The notes: a model not told the origin generated them from the sequence alone. A DNA stretch of 64,000 nt from PALSA-600 sp963842335 (GCA_963842335.1 CAWJGF010000028.1:124001-188000), one strand, 5' to 3'. Positions 47,796-56,924 are shown, numbered from the stretch's first letter. Program-made: numbers and translations.

Positions 47796-49675
47796 GAAGG
47801 GTGCACATCACTCTGCTGGCCCTTGCGACCGCTGGGGTACTGACCACCTCCGCTGCCGGTGCGGGCGAGAGGAGTGCCGTTCGTATCGCCGCGATCGATA
47901 CGAGTGGCTTTCCTGTCATCCGGGCGACGATTCTCGCACCACGAGGATCGACCAGCGTCCATCTCCGCGAAAACGGCCGTCGCGCAGTCGGGCTCTCGGC
48001 GACGAATCTCGGAAAGTCCAAGGCGATCGAACTCGCCGTCGACCGATCGGAATCGATGCGAGGCGGTCCGCTGGCGAACGCCATCGCCGCGGCGAAGACC
48101 TTCGTCTCGGCGACCGGCGCGAACGACACCGTCGGAGTCGTGATCTTCGGCCGTTCGGCAGTCACGCTCACGCACGGCGAGCGGGGCGCGAGCGACGCAC
48201 TCGCGGCTCTGTCCGACGTCACCGTCGACACGCGGAGTGGGACGGCGCTGTACGACTCGATCGTCGATGCCGCCGACCAGCTCGGCAGCGACAGCAGTCC
48301 CGGCCGCGCGATCGTCGTGATCACCGATGGGAAAGACGTTTCGAGCCTGCACTCACTCGGTGAGGCGGTCAGAGCCGCTCAGCTCGCCCGCGCCTCCGTC
48401 TACACGATCGGAATCGGCGGCCCGTCATTCACTCCTGACCAGTTGCGCGAGATCGCGACCGAGACAGGTGGAACCTATCGGCAGGCAGCGAGCGCACGCG
48501 AGCTCGCGTCGATCTACGGTTCGCTCGAGAACGAGCTCGCTCGAACCTGGCAGCTGACCTACGACACGGCTTCGCGGCCCGGCGACACGTTGCGCCTGAC
48601 CGCGACCGTTCCGGGCGCCGGCACGGCGACGAGATCGATCTCTCTCCCCCAGTCGAACGATTCGGCGGGGGCCGACCACCCGTCGAACCTGATCCCGAGT
48701 GCGGGTTACAGCTCGGCGGGGACCGTTGCGATCAGCCTTCTCGCGGGCCTTCTCGTCCTCCTCGCAGCTCGCTTCTGGTTTGCGGCGCGCCAGGGGTCGT
48801 GGGTGAAGGCGCGCCTCGAGCCGCACCTTGGCGTGGTGCGCGAAGTCGGCAAGAACCGCCGACGAAAGACAAGACAGGCGACTCGTGCGCAACTCGTCGA
48901 CGGGATCGAAGGAGTCTTCGCGAACCTCAAGCAGTTCCGCGCGGTGCAGTCGATGATCCAGCGCGCTGACCTCCCCCTCCGCGCGGGTGAGTTGATCGCG
49001 ATCTGCACCGGTGCGGCATTTTTCCTCGGCATCGTGATCGCGATTGCCGCCGCTTCCCCGTTCGGGGCGCTCGTCGGGATGGCCGCGGGCTTCATGCTCC
49101 CACTCCTCTACGTGCGTGTGAAGGCTTCTGCTCGCCTCAGACGATTCGAGAACCAACTGCCTGACCTGCTGATCACGATCGCGGCGTCGCTGAAGGCGGG
49201 CCACTCGTTCCGCCAAGGCATCCAGTCGGCAGTCGAAGAGGGGGCCGAGCCTGCCGCCAAGGAGTTCAAGCGTGTTCTGACCGAGACGCAGCTCGGCAAG
49301 ACGATGGACGACGCGCTCGGCGACATGGCGGAACGCGTCGGCTCGAAGAACTTCTCGTTCGTCATCACCGCGGTAACGATCCAGCGTCAGATCGGCGGCT
49401 CGCTCGCCGGCCTATTCGACATGGTTGCCGAGACGGTGCGCCAGCGCCAGCAGTTCGCGCGCAAGATTCGCGGGCTCACCGCGATGGGCCGCATGGCCGC
49501 CTACACGCTGATCGGTCTCCCGTTCTTCATCGCACTCGCGGTCACCGCGATCAACCCGACGTTCATGGCGCCCCTCTACCACACCAGCACAGGGCACCAA
49601 CTCATCTTCATGGGCCTCGTCCTGATGACGATCGGCTCGCTCATGCTCAAGAAGATCGTCTCCTTCAGGGGGTAG
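47792..49675 (+). CDS. tadB: vWA domain fused to TadB-type T2SF membrane protein
   Basis: 627 residues. A signal peptide (ITLLALATAGVLTTSAAGA) leads into a von Willebrand A domain: MIDAS IELAVDRSESMRG (DxSxS), VGVVIFGRSAVTLTHG, RSGTALYDSI, AIVVITDGKDVSS and SVYTIGIGG. A span at about 308-328 connects to a TadB-like region with two spans near 400-440 and the T2SF domain (LPDLLITIAASLKAGHSFRQGIQ, FVITAVTIQRQIGGSLAGLFDMVAETVRQR) plus terminal spans. TadB is the inner-membrane platform of the Flp pilus. The exported vWA module may bind a ligand or partner outside. ATGA-coupled to cpaF. Confidence 0.93.
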   Translation: MRRVHITLLALATAGVLTTSAAGAGERSAVRIAAIDTSGFPVIRATILAPRGSTSVHLRENGRRAVGLSATNLGKSKAIELAVDRSESMRGGPLANAIAAAKTFVSATGANDTVGVVIFGRSAVTLTHGERGASDALAALSDVTVDTRSGTALYDSIVDAADQLGSDSSPGRAIVVITDGKDVSSLHSLGEAVRAAQLARASVYTIGIGGPSFTPDQLREIATETGGTYRQAASARELASIYGSLENELARTWQLTYDTASRPGDTLRLTATVPGAGTATRSISLPQSNDSAGADHPSNLIPSAGYSSAGTVAISLLAGLLVLLAARFWFAARQGSWVKARLEPHLGVVREVGKNRRRKTRQATRAQLVDGIEGVFANLKQFRAVQSMIQRADLPLRAGELIAICTGAAFFLGIVIAIAAASPFGALVGMAAGFMLPLLYVRVKASARLRRFENQLPDLLITIAASLKAGHSFRQGIQSAVEEGAEPAAKEFKRVLTETQLGKTMDDALGDMAERVGSKNFSFVITAVTIQRQIGGSLAGLFDMVAETVRQRQQFARKIRGLTAMGRMAAYTLIGLPFFIALAVTAINPTFMAPLYHTSTGHQLIFMGLVLMTIGSLMLKKIVSFRG

Positions 49676-49681
49676 ACCACA

Positions 49682-50590
49682 ATGCTGCTTCTCTTCGCAC
49701 TTTTGCTGTTCGGTGGCGCCGCCTTCCTCGTCGGGGAGATCGCCACGTATCCAGCTCGCCAGAAGGAGCGTTCGCTCAAGCGTGCATCAGAGTACGGGCG
49801 CGCCAAGATCCGCCCCACCGACCTCGAGCGCTTGCGGTTCCGCGAGCGTGTACTCGCACCCGCAGCCTCTCGCTTTGCCTCGATCCCTCTCAAGCTGAGC
49901 CCGCGGACGACCGTCGAGTCGGTGCAGACGAAGCTCATCGCCGCCGGGCTGTCGCAGCGCATTACGCCGCAGGCCTTCCTTGCGATCAAGGGCGGCGCCC
50001 TTGTGGCCGGTCTCGTGCTCGGTTTCCTCCTGCCGACGCTGCTTGGTTCCGTCGCCGGTGCCCTCCTCTTGATCCCGACCTTTGGGATGATGGGGTTCCT
50101 CGGCTGCGATTCCTTCCTGACGATGCGCATTCGCGCCCGTCGCGAGGCGGTGCGCGCCGAACTTCCCGATGCGCTCGATCTGCTCGCCGTCAGCGTCGAA
50201 GCCGGCCTCGGCTTCGACGGCGCAGTTGCAAAGCTGACCGATCACATGGACGGCGCCCTCGTCGATGAGTTCGCGATCACCATGGGCGAAATGCGGATCG
50301 GGGAATCGCGCCAGGTCGCGTTGAAGAAGATGGCCGACCGCGTTCCTGCCCCAGAACTCGCGGCGTTTGTGCGCGCCGTCGTTCAGGCCGAGCAACTCGG
50401 CATCTCGTTGGGCCGAATTTTGCGTGTGCAGGCCGCCGACTCGAGGCTTCGCCGTCAGGCTGCGGCGGAGGAGAAGGCGATGAAAGCGCCGATCAAGATG
50501 CTCTTCCCGACCGTGCTCTTCATCTTCCCCGCCATGTTCCTCGTTGTCCTCGGCCCGGCGGTGATCAACATCCTGAACATTCTCAAATGA
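49682..50590 (+). CDS. tadC: TadC-type T2SF membrane protein
   Basis: 302 residues: an N-terminal span, two spans near residues 105-140 (GGALVAGLVLGFLLPTLLG, GALLLIPTFGMMGFL), the T2SF domain (LPDALDLLAVSVEAGLGFDGAVAKL, LAAFVRAVVQAEQLGISLGRILRVQA) and a final span (MLFPTVLFIFPAMFLVVLGPAVINIL). It forms the platform with TadB. Its TGA overlaps the coiled-coil gene's ATG. Confidence 0.94.
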   Translation: MLLLFALLLFGGAAFLVGEIATYPARQKERSLKRASEYGRAKIRPTDLERLRFRERVLAPAASRFASIPLKLSPRTTVESVQTKLIAAGLSQRITPQAFLAIKGGALVAGLVLGFLLPTLLGSVAGALLLIPTFGMMGFLGCDSFLTMRIRARREAVRAELPDALDLLAVSVEAGLGFDGAVAKLTDHMDGALVDEFAITMGEMRIGESRQVALKKMADRVPAPELAAFVRAVVQAEQLGISLGRILRVQAADSRLRRQAAAEEKAMKAPIKMLFPTVLFIFPAMFLVVLGPAVINILNILK

Positions 50591-52164
50591 CCCTCGAGAC
50601 CGAAACAGGATTCGGCACCGGCCTCAGGTCGTCGATCGAGCGCAAGCAGGCGGTCAGCGAACTCGTCGCCGAGACGATGCCGCTCGCGCGCGAAGCGGCG
50701 GAGCTGCTGCCGCCGGAGGACGAGTGGGCGACGTCCCCTCCCGACGCATTCGTCGAGGAGGTCGCCGTCGCACCTGACACGTCCGGAGAAGAGCTCGAGA
50801 CCGTCAGGGCAGACCTTCGCGCCGCACTGCACGAGCTCGAGGCGCTCCGTGACCGGGAACGTGAGTTGCGCGCCGCGACCGCCGAGCAGTCGCGGTCTCA
50901 GTCACAGCAGCAGATCGATCTCGCGGAGCGCTCGGCAGAGCTCGAGGAACGGGAGCACTCGGTGGCCAATCGGGTCAAGGACCTCGAGCGCGAGCGTGCG
51001 GAGCTCGTCGAGCGGCACACGGAGATCGTTGCCGAGTACGCGCGCGTGACGGAGCTCGGGACGCACGTCGACGGTCGCGTCGAGGAGCTCGAGCAGGCCG
51101 AAAGCGAGCGAGCGCGGGCCGCCGGAGAGATCGCAAAGCAGCTCGCCACGGTTGGCGAGCGCGAGCGCGAGCTGAAGCGCGAACGCGTCGCACTCGAGGC
51201 GACGGCACAGGCCACCGAAGCGCGGGTCGCGGCACGCGAGCACGCCGTGCGAGAACGCGACGATCTTCTCGCGCAGCGCGAGCGGGCCGTCCGCGAGCTC
51301 GAGGCGCAAACCGCCGGTGAGCACGCGCGAATCGACGCCCGTGAAGAGACTCTCACCACCGCGGAGACCCGGCTCGCCGAGCGGACCAAGCTACTCGACG
51401 ACGTCGAATCCGAGCTCGAGCGCAAGACCGAGGCACTCGCGGTTTCGGCGACCGAGGCAGAGGTCTCGATGCGCGCCTGGGAGGAGCGCCTTCGCTCGCA
51501 GGAGGAGCGCCTCGATCGCGAGCGGCAGAGCCACGGCCAGGCCTCCCAGGATGCATTCGCGCTGCTGGCCGAGCTCGAAGCACGGGAGGCTGGGGTCGTT
51601 CGGCGCGAATCGGAGGTTTTGGCCGCTCAGTCCCGGCTGCAGGCAGACGCTGCGGGCGCCGACGCTGTGGCCGCCCGCGCACGCGAGCTGGACGTACGCG
51701 AGATCGCGCTGAAAGCGCTCGAAGCCGATCTCGAGGGACGCAATGCAAGCGTCGCGCAGATCGACCTCGCCGGAGCCGCCGTCGACGAGTTGCGCGGCGA
51801 GCTGCAACGCCGCGAGGACGAGGTCGACGCTCACGAGCGGTTGCAGGCCGAGCGGCGTGAACGGCTCGAGAAGCGAGAGGAGCGGCTCACCAAGCTCGAA
51901 CAGGATCTGAAAGACCGCGCCGCCCACGCCGAGCAGATCGAGGAGGAGCTTCGCCTCCGCGAGGCACGAGCGGAAGCCGGCGTCGAGATCCGCGAGGACA
52001 AGCTGGACGCGCTCGCGCGGGACCTCTCGGCTCGTGAGGAGAAGATCGCGCGTCGCGAGCATGACCTGGCCGGCTACGTCGGCGAGCTGCAGGAAAAGTT
52101 CCGCGAGCGCGACACCGACTGGTGGACGAAGCAGCTCGGACGCGCGCCGTCACCGCTTGCCTGA
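50587..52164 (+). CDS. long coiled-coil protein coupled to the tad operon
   Basis: 525 residues. After a polar N-terminal 60, nearly the whole protein is heptad-rich Glu/Arg/Ala/Leu sequence (for example RDRERELRAATAEQS, ELEQAESERARAAGEIAKQL, LEKREERLTKLEQDLKDRA), predicted as extended coiled coil to about residue 500, then a short WWTKQLGRAP end. No enzymatic motif. It overlaps tadC by ATGA, so it is expressed with the pilus genes and may be a structural or localisation factor. The coiled-coil composition makes homology assignment unreliable. Confidence 0.8.
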   Translation: MTLETETGFGTGLRSSIERKQAVSELVAETMPLAREAAELLPPEDEWATSPPDAFVEEVAVAPDTSGEELETVRADLRAALHELEALRDRERELRAATAEQSRSQSQQQIDLAERSAELEEREHSVANRVKDLERERAELVERHTEIVAEYARVTELGTHVDGRVEELEQAESERARAAGEIAKQLATVGERERELKRERVALEATAQATEARVAAREHAVRERDDLLAQRERAVRELEAQTAGEHARIDAREETLTTAETRLAERTKLLDDVESELERKTEALAVSATEAEVSMRAWEERLRSQEERLDRERQSHGQASQDAFALLAELEAREAGVVRRESEVLAAQSRLQADAAGADAVAARARELDVREIALKALEADLEGRNASVAQIDLAGAAVDELRGELQRREDEVDAHERLQAERRERLEKREERLTKLEQDLKDRAAHAEQIEEELRLREARAEAGVEIREDKLDALARDLSAREEKIARREHDLAGYVGELQEKFRERDTDWWTKQLGRAPSPLA

Positions 52165-52218
52165 TCACCCTGCTTGATCGGGTTCGCGTCGGGGGCGCAG
52201 CTACAATGCGCGCGCCGC

Positions 52219-52302
52219 GCGGATGTGGCGGAATTGGTAGACGCGCACGGTTCAGGTCCGTGTGCCCGTAAGGGCGTGGAGGTTCAAGTCCTCTCATCCG
52301 CA
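52219..52302 (+). tRNA. tRNA-Leu (anticodon CAG)
   Basis: 84-base type II tRNA with long variable arm (CCCGTAAGGGCG region). Acceptor GCGGATG pairs with CATCCGC, D arm GGTAGACGC, anticodon loop with CAG, T arm GTTCAAGTC. CCA not encoded. Accessory sequence, including copy 2 of the 365-bp block, begins within 525 bases. Confidence 0.95.
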
Positions 52303-52356
52303 TTCACGTTTTACGCGATTCCTGGGGACGCTCCGCGGACAAGCGAGGAGATCCCA

Positions 52357-52533
52357 TTGAGCCAAGAAGACGTCCTAGCACCGTTCACGGAGGCACTTCG
52401 GGAAGACGCAACGAGGCTCGAGACACACGCGGCCGAGGTCGTGACGGTGGCGATCCCATGGGCAGCGAATTTTCCGGCGAGCAAACGCCCGGGGTGTCGA
52501 CGTGGCTCTAGGGATAGCCGGGCCAATGCGTGA
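52357..52533 (+). CDS. possible 58-residue protein after tRNA-Leu
   Basis: TTG 52357 follows GAGGAG by six bases, a good ribosome site. The product begins acidic and helical (SQEDVLAPFTEALREDATRLETHAAEVV) and becomes Arg-rich at the end, so it may be a truncated gene whose true C-terminus is lost. No family recognised. Confidence 0.4.
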   Translation: MSQEDVLAPFTEALREDATRLETHAAEVVTVAIPWAANFPASKRPGCRRGSRDSRANA

Positions 52534-52676
52534 GACAGCTGCCAAGCTTCGAACCGCAGCCGATTGGTTTGACGTTGTGATCATTTCGACGAAGTGAGTC
52601 AAGCCGACGTTCGATCACGATCGTAGGCGTCGAATGCCGCCCGGAAGGCGTCGTGGGTCCGCTTCAACCACCGCGC

Positions 52677-52831
52677 CTACGCGTCCTCGAACTGCACGAC
52701 CGAGGTGCCCATGATTGTCGCAAGGTGCCAGAGGTGAACGCCGGATTCGATCGAGCCCTGGTGAACGAAGACCGTTAGTCGACCGCTGACCTCCGCTCGT
52801 CGACCCGTGACTTGCACGCCGACTGCCGTCC
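52677..52831 (-). pseudogene. C-terminal gene fragment truncated at the duplication boundary
   Basis: A reverse frame from the edge of the 365-bp block to TAG 52679-52677 gives about 50 residues of natural-looking sequence: EVSGRLTVFVHQGSIES, GVHLWHLATIMGTSVVQFEDA. There is no start codon before the block boundary, so the 5' part seems to have been replaced when the block arrived. Origin unknown. Confidence 0.4.
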
Positions 52832-53190
52832 GACCACGATGAAGCCACGGTGTGGCTTTTCGTGCTTCTCTTGCTGCTGAGCGTCGTGTCCGGAGCCGCC
52901 GTTGGATACACCAGCGCTGCCGCGCTGCGTGGCCGCGGCCTTCGGTTCGTCGCGATCGGCGGTCCCGTTCACGATCATCGGCGTCGCCGTCGCCATTCCG
53001 GTTGACCTGGCATGGCCCCTAGGAAGCGTGGTCGGTATCACTGTCGCGCTTGCGATCACGGGACTCGAGGTCGGACTCGCTGCCTACACGATCCGACACG
53101 GGATCGGGACGAGCCAGCCGCAGCAATACCTCTCATAGCGTGAGCCTTCAGGCCCTGGTGCGATATCAGCGCTTGGCGTTCGGATCGCCA
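52825..53190 (+). repeat. 365-bp duplicated block, copy 2
   Basis: Matches 16090-16454 with about three substitutions and one inserted C (in GGTCCCGTTCACG near 52962-52966). The right end coincides with the same TGGCG-N7-CGCCA hairpin. Confidence 0.92.
52850..53138 (+). pseudogene. frameshifted copy of the small membrane protein
   Basis: Counterpart of the 95-residue protein at 16115. The single inserted C splits it: the first spans read from GTG 52850, the last (TIIGVAVAIPVDLAW to QPQQYLS) in the +1 frame. If not a sequencing insertion, this copy is inactive. Confidence 0.75.
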
Positions 53191-53201
53191 CCCGGCCGCA
53201 C

Positions 53202-53207
53202 TAAGCT
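53202..53207 (+). promoter_or_regulatory. -10 box TAAGCT for a 40-residue gene
   Basis: TAAGCT six bases before ATG 53214. It lies 12 bases outside the duplicated block. Confidence 0.45.
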
Positions 53208-53213
53208 CACTCG

Positions 53214-53336
53214 ATGCTAGGAGCTGAGGCCGCCAGCGCCGGATGGGTCGGGCTTGTCACGATCATTGTCCTTGTTGGGCTGATCACACTGGGCGCACGG
53301 CTGATCGGGGCATTTAGGCGCCGCAACTCAAACTGA
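53214..53336 (+). CDS. 40-residue single-span membrane protein
   Basis: ATG 53214 to TGA 53336. A short N-terminus (LGAEAASAGW), one hydrophobic helix (VGLVTIIVLVGLITLGARLIGAF) and a basic end RRRNSN give a type I-like small membrane protein. Leaderless by TAAGCT. No family recognised. Confidence 0.55.
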   Translation: MLGAEAASAGWVGLVTIIVLVGLITLGARLIGAFRRRNSN

Positions 53337-53590
53337 CCAACGCTGCATCGAAGCCGGTTCCCGCCACCTCCCCGGACCTCCCTCCACCAGCTCGAAGTGG
53401 ACCGACCGCGGGCATGGAGACATGCTCGAGGGTTGTCGCGCCTGATCCCAGCCCCTCTGGCGGAGGAGGATCCCACTGTCGCGTGCGCGGCGGCGGGGAA
53501 CTCTTGTGCATGTAGTCGCGATCCTCGAGGCCAGTGGTCAGAGACACACGCGTTGCCTTCACACCGTCAAGGCTGGGAGGGCTTCCGCGT

Positions 53591-53812
53591 CTAGCGACCG
53601 ACCGAGTCGCGGCGGCGCCTGAACCGTTGCTTGCGCGGAGGTGGTCTCTTGACCATCAGCCAGCCAACCCGGATCGCGGCCGCAGCCGGGAAGACAAACC
53701 AAAACCGCGCTCCGCCGTCGTGGATCAGGTGGTAGCTCATGCCGCCCCCCATCAGGGCGAAGACGCCTGCCTCGACCCACCACGGGGAGTAGTCAAACCC
53801 GGACGTGATCAC
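53591..53812 (-). CDS. 73-residue two-helix membrane protein
   Basis: GTG 53812 with TATCGT (53825-53820) seven bases upstream. Two spans (WWVEAGVFALMGGGMSYHLI; ARFWFVFPAAAAIRVGWLMV) and a strongly basic tail (KRPPPRKQRFRRRR) that should be cytoplasmic. Function unknown. The basic tail could bind nucleic acid or anionic lipid. Confidence 0.62.
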   Translation of the reverse strand: MITSGFDYSPWWVEAGVFALMGGGMSYHLIHDGGARFWFVFPAAAAIRVGWLMVKRPPPRKQRFRRRRDSVGR

Positions 53813-53921
53813 GTTTCAGACGATAGAACGCCTTGATGCGTCCGGATAGGGGCGGCTGCTCCTCACCTGCACTGCCTGACCGGTAGGTTGGCGAAGCCGT
53901 CCGGCCCCGGGAAGGCGGACG

Positions 53922-54269
53922 TTGACGGCGCAGGGACATCCGAGAGCGACTTTCACCCGGGCGATCGAGCGCGGCAACCTACTTATCGCCGAGACCACCC
54001 TGCGCGAGCTCGGACGGCCCACGCTCGGCGAGCTGCTCGAGCTCACGATCCTGATCGCGTTCAAGGACCCTCGGCGGTATCCGCGTGTGGCGGCCCGCTG
54101 GCTCGTCCGCTATCTCGAGGCCCAGGCCGACGCGACGATCGACGACGCAGCGTTCACGGTCGCGTGTCTCGAGGCTCTCGCCGGCCCGAACAACCTGCAC
54201 GCCGCGACTGCGCTGCGGGACATGGCCGAACGGGCTTCCCGACGACGGGTATCGCACGGGACAACCTGA
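53922..54269 (+). CDS. helical hypothetical protein (115 aa)
   Basis: TTG 53922 follows GGGAAGG by about six bases. The protein is alpha-helical: AIERGNLLIAETTLRELGRPTLGELLELTILIAF, then RVAARWLVRYLEAQADATIDDAAFTVACLEAL and a basic end. I recall similar short proteins near accessory regions of actinobacteria; function unknown. Confidence 0.65.
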   Translation: MTAQGHPRATFTRAIERGNLLIAETTLRELGRPTLGELLELTILIAFKDPRRYPRVAARWLVRYLEAQADATIDDAAFTVACLEALAGPNNLHAATALRDMAERASRRRVSHGTT

Positions 54270-54315
54270 ATCGCTGCCGTCTCGCACGGCGCGATTCCCT
54301 AACCGGTGGGGCACA

Positions 54316-56706
54316 ATGGCGTCGAATGAGGGAGCCATGCCACTTCGCACCGTGACACGGGCCGCTCTGCTCGTTGCGGCGGCCATGACGGCCGCCGTCT
54401 GCTTCTCGGGGGACGTGCTCGGCGCAAGCCATCCGCTTCCCACGACCGAGGTGATCGTCACCCTGAAGGGGGCGCCACTGTCGGGATTCGGCCGCACCCT
54501 CCAATCGGCGTCGCATGCGACGTACACGAGGCAGCTCGAGGCCGCGCAGGGCGAGCTCGCGCGCCGGGTCGAGTCGGCCGTCCCCGCGGCGCAGGTGCGG
54601 TGGCACTACCACCTCGTCGCAGACGGACTCGCCGTCGTCGTCCCTCGCTCCGAGCTCGCAGCGCTCGCGCGCGTACCAGGGGTCGACCATGTCTGGCCGA
54701 ACGTTCGCTACCACGCGCTTCGCGCAGCGGCGGGGCCGGAGCAGATCGGAGCGGACAAGCTCTGGGGCCCGACGTTCTCGACCGCGGGGAACGGCATGAA
54801 GATCGGGATCATCGACGACGGCCTCGATGCCTCGAACCCGTACTTCAATCCAAGTGGCTTTCAGTACCCACCCGGATTTCCGAAGGGCCAGACGAAGGCC
54901 GCAACGCCGAAGGTGATCGTCCAACGCACGTTCGCACCTGCGTCGACGACCTACAAGTATGCGAACACGCCGTTCGACCCGACGAGTTCGTTCCACGCGA
55001 CTCACGTCGCCGGCATCGCCGCGGGCGATCACGGCACGAGCGCAAAGGGAACGACGATCTCCGGGGTAGCGCCGAATGCGCAGATTGGAAACTACAAGGC
55101 GCTCACGATCCCATCGCCGGACTTCGGCCTCGACGGGAATAGCGCCGAAATCGCCGCCGCGATCGAAGCTGCGGTCGCCGACGGGATGAACGTGATCAAC
55201 CTGTCTCTCGGCGAGCCTGAAATCGAGCCGAAGCGCGACATCGTGGTGCAGGCGATCAATGCCGCGGCGGCTGCAGGTGTCGTACCGGTGGTTGCAGCCG
55301 GGAACGACTTCGGTGACTTCGGGTACGGCTCCGTCTCCTCACCCGGCAGCGCGGCCGGTGCGATCACCGTCGCCGCGGTCGACGCAGGCGACCACATCGC
55401 CGACTTCTCATCGGCGGGCCCGACGCCGGTGTCGCTCGCGATGAAGCCCGACGTTGCGGCGCCTGGCGTCTCCGTGCTCTCGTCGCTGCCGGCGAACCAG
55501 GGTCTCTTCGGTCTTCTGAGCGGAACGAGCATGGCATCGCCGCATGTCGCCGGCGCGGCCGCGCTCCTGAAAGAACGGCACCCCACGTGGACGGTCGAGC
55601 AGATCAAGTCCGCGCTCGAGCAGTCGGGCGACCCGGTGCATTCCGCGAGCGGCTCCGAGGTGCTCACGACGCGTGAGGGCGGCGGCCTTGTCGATCTCCC
55701 CCGCGCCGACAATCCGTTGATCTTCGCCGCTCCGACGGGGCTCTCCTTCGGCCGCATGCTCCGCAATACGAGCGCGTCGGCGACCGTCTCCCTCTCCGAC
55801 GCGGGCGGCGGCGCCGGCGACTGGACCGTGGCGTCACTCGTGCAGACGGGTGGCGGAACCGTCAGCGTCCCTCCGGCAGTAACCGTTCCGGGGACACTCA
55901 CGGTGAAGGCTCAGACCGCGGGCGCAGCCGCCGGCGACGTCACGGGTTTTGTCGTTCTGTCGCGAGGACCGGACGTCCGCCGCATTCCATTCTGGTTCGC
56001 CGTCAGCGCGCCACAACTCGGGACCGAAGCGCACACGACGCTCAGCCGCCCTGGCACCTATCGCGGAACGACCTCCGGAGGCCCCTCGAAGATCTCCGTC
56101 TACCGCTACCCGACCGGAGGCGACGTGACCTACGCAGGCCCGGAGCGCGCGTATCGCATTCGCGTCAAGTCGCCGGCAAACTTCGGAGTGGCCGTGCTGT
56201 CGGGTCAGGCTGTGCCGCACGTCACCTTCGCCGGCGCCGAGGATCACCTCGTCGGCTACACAGGCCTGCCTCTCGACCTCAATCCGTATCGCACCTCCTA
56301 CGGCGCGCACGTGCGCGTGGCTGGCGCGGTCTTGCCGGCGCCGGGCATCTACGACATCGTCTTCGACACCCGCTCGGCCGCTTCAGCCGGACCGTTCACC
56401 TTCCGCCTGTGGGTCAACGATGTGACTCCGCCGACGGTACGGATTGTTCCGTCCAACGGCCGGATTCGTCTCGTCGCAAGCGACGCTGGTTCCGGCGTCG
56501 ATCCTCACTCGATCGTCGCGACGGTGGACGGCAAGGCGGTGAGGCCAATGTGGTCAGCCGGAACGATCACGCTGCCTGCACGCCCCGGACGGCACGCGGT
56601 CGTGCTCCACGTCTCCGACTACCAGGAGGCGAAGAACATGGAGGATGTCCCGCCGATCCTCCCGAACACGACCACGCTGCGCGCGACCGCCACCATACGT
56701 CGCTAG
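54316..56706 (+). CDS. secreted subtilisin-like serine protease (S8)
   Basis: 796 residues. Signal peptide near the start (TRAALLVAAAMTAAVCFSG), an I9-like propeptide (TEVIVTLKGAPLSG, WHYHLVADGLAVVVP), then the catalytic domain: Asp in GIIDDGLDA, His in HATHVAGIAAG, oxyanion Asn in VAAGNDFG, and Ser in SGTSMASPHVAGAAALL. C-terminal beta domains follow (DAGGGAGDWTVAS, and VTPPTVRIVPSNGRIRLVASD). Likely an extracellular protease. Start is ATG 54316 (GGTGGGG upstream) or ATG 54337. The stop overlaps the convergent stop in CTAG. Confidence 0.93.
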   Translation: MASNEGAMPLRTVTRAALLVAAAMTAAVCFSGDVLGASHPLPTTEVIVTLKGAPLSGFGRTLQSASHATYTRQLEAAQGELARRVESAVPAAQVRWHYHLVADGLAVVVPRSELAALARVPGVDHVWPNVRYHALRAAAGPEQIGADKLWGPTFSTAGNGMKIGIIDDGLDASNPYFNPSGFQYPPGFPKGQTKAATPKVIVQRTFAPASTTYKYANTPFDPTSSFHATHVAGIAAGDHGTSAKGTTISGVAPNAQIGNYKALTIPSPDFGLDGNSAEIAAAIEAAVADGMNVINLSLGEPEIEPKRDIVVQAINAAAAAGVVPVVAAGNDFGDFGYGSVSSPGSAAGAITVAAVDAGDHIADFSSAGPTPVSLAMKPDVAAPGVSVLSSLPANQGLFGLLSGTSMASPHVAGAAALLKERHPTWTVEQIKSALEQSGDPVHSASGSEVLTTREGGGLVDLPRADNPLIFAAPTGLSFGRMLRNTSASATVSLSDAGGGAGDWTVASLVQTGGGTVSVPPAVTVPGTLTVKAQTAGAAAGDVTGFVVLSRGPDVRRIPFWFAVSAPQLGTEAHTTLSRPGTYRGTTSGGPSKISVYRYPTGGDVTYAGPERAYRIRVKSPANFGVAVLSGQAVPHVTFAGAEDHLVGYTGLPLDLNPYRTSYGAHVRVAGAVLPAPGIYDIVFDTRSAASAGPFTFRLWVNDVTPPTVRIVPSNGRIRLVASDAGSGVDPHSIVATVDGKAVRPMWSAGTITLPARPGRHAVVLHVSDYQEAKNMEDVPPILPNTTTLRATATIRR

Positions 56707-56924
56707 TCGCGGTCGTCGATCGTGGGCAGCGCGGCGAGATCACGCTCGACTGCCTTCGCGAACTCGTCCGTGTCAGTCTTCACGACGCGGAGATGCGACT
56801 TCCGGCGCTTTCGCTCGCGGCGCACGCTCGTGTCCATGCCTGTGCGACGGGCCAGGCGCGGCCATTCCGTGGCCACGACGAGCACGACGGCTGCGGCGAG
56901 CAGAACGATCGCGACGATGCTCAC
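56703..56924 (-). CDS. 73-residue membrane-anchored basic protein
   Basis: GTG 56924 is seven bases after TATCCT (56937-56932). One N-terminal span (IVAIVLLAAAVVLVVATEW) and a long basic-then-acidic cytoplasmic tail (RRERKRRKSHLRVVKTDTDEFAKAVERDLAAL). Such proteins are common in actinobacteria; function unknown. Confidence 0.7.
   Translation of the reverse strand: MSIVAIVLLAAAVVLVVATEWPRLARRTGMDTSVRRERKRRKSHLRVVKTDTDEFAKAVERDLAALPTIDDRD

Noticed and set aside
52303..53900. A second tRNA-Leu 3'-end repeat marking an integrated element
   Set aside because: I looked for the 3' end of tRNA-Leu downstream and did not find a repeat by eye, so integration at this tRNA is not claimed.
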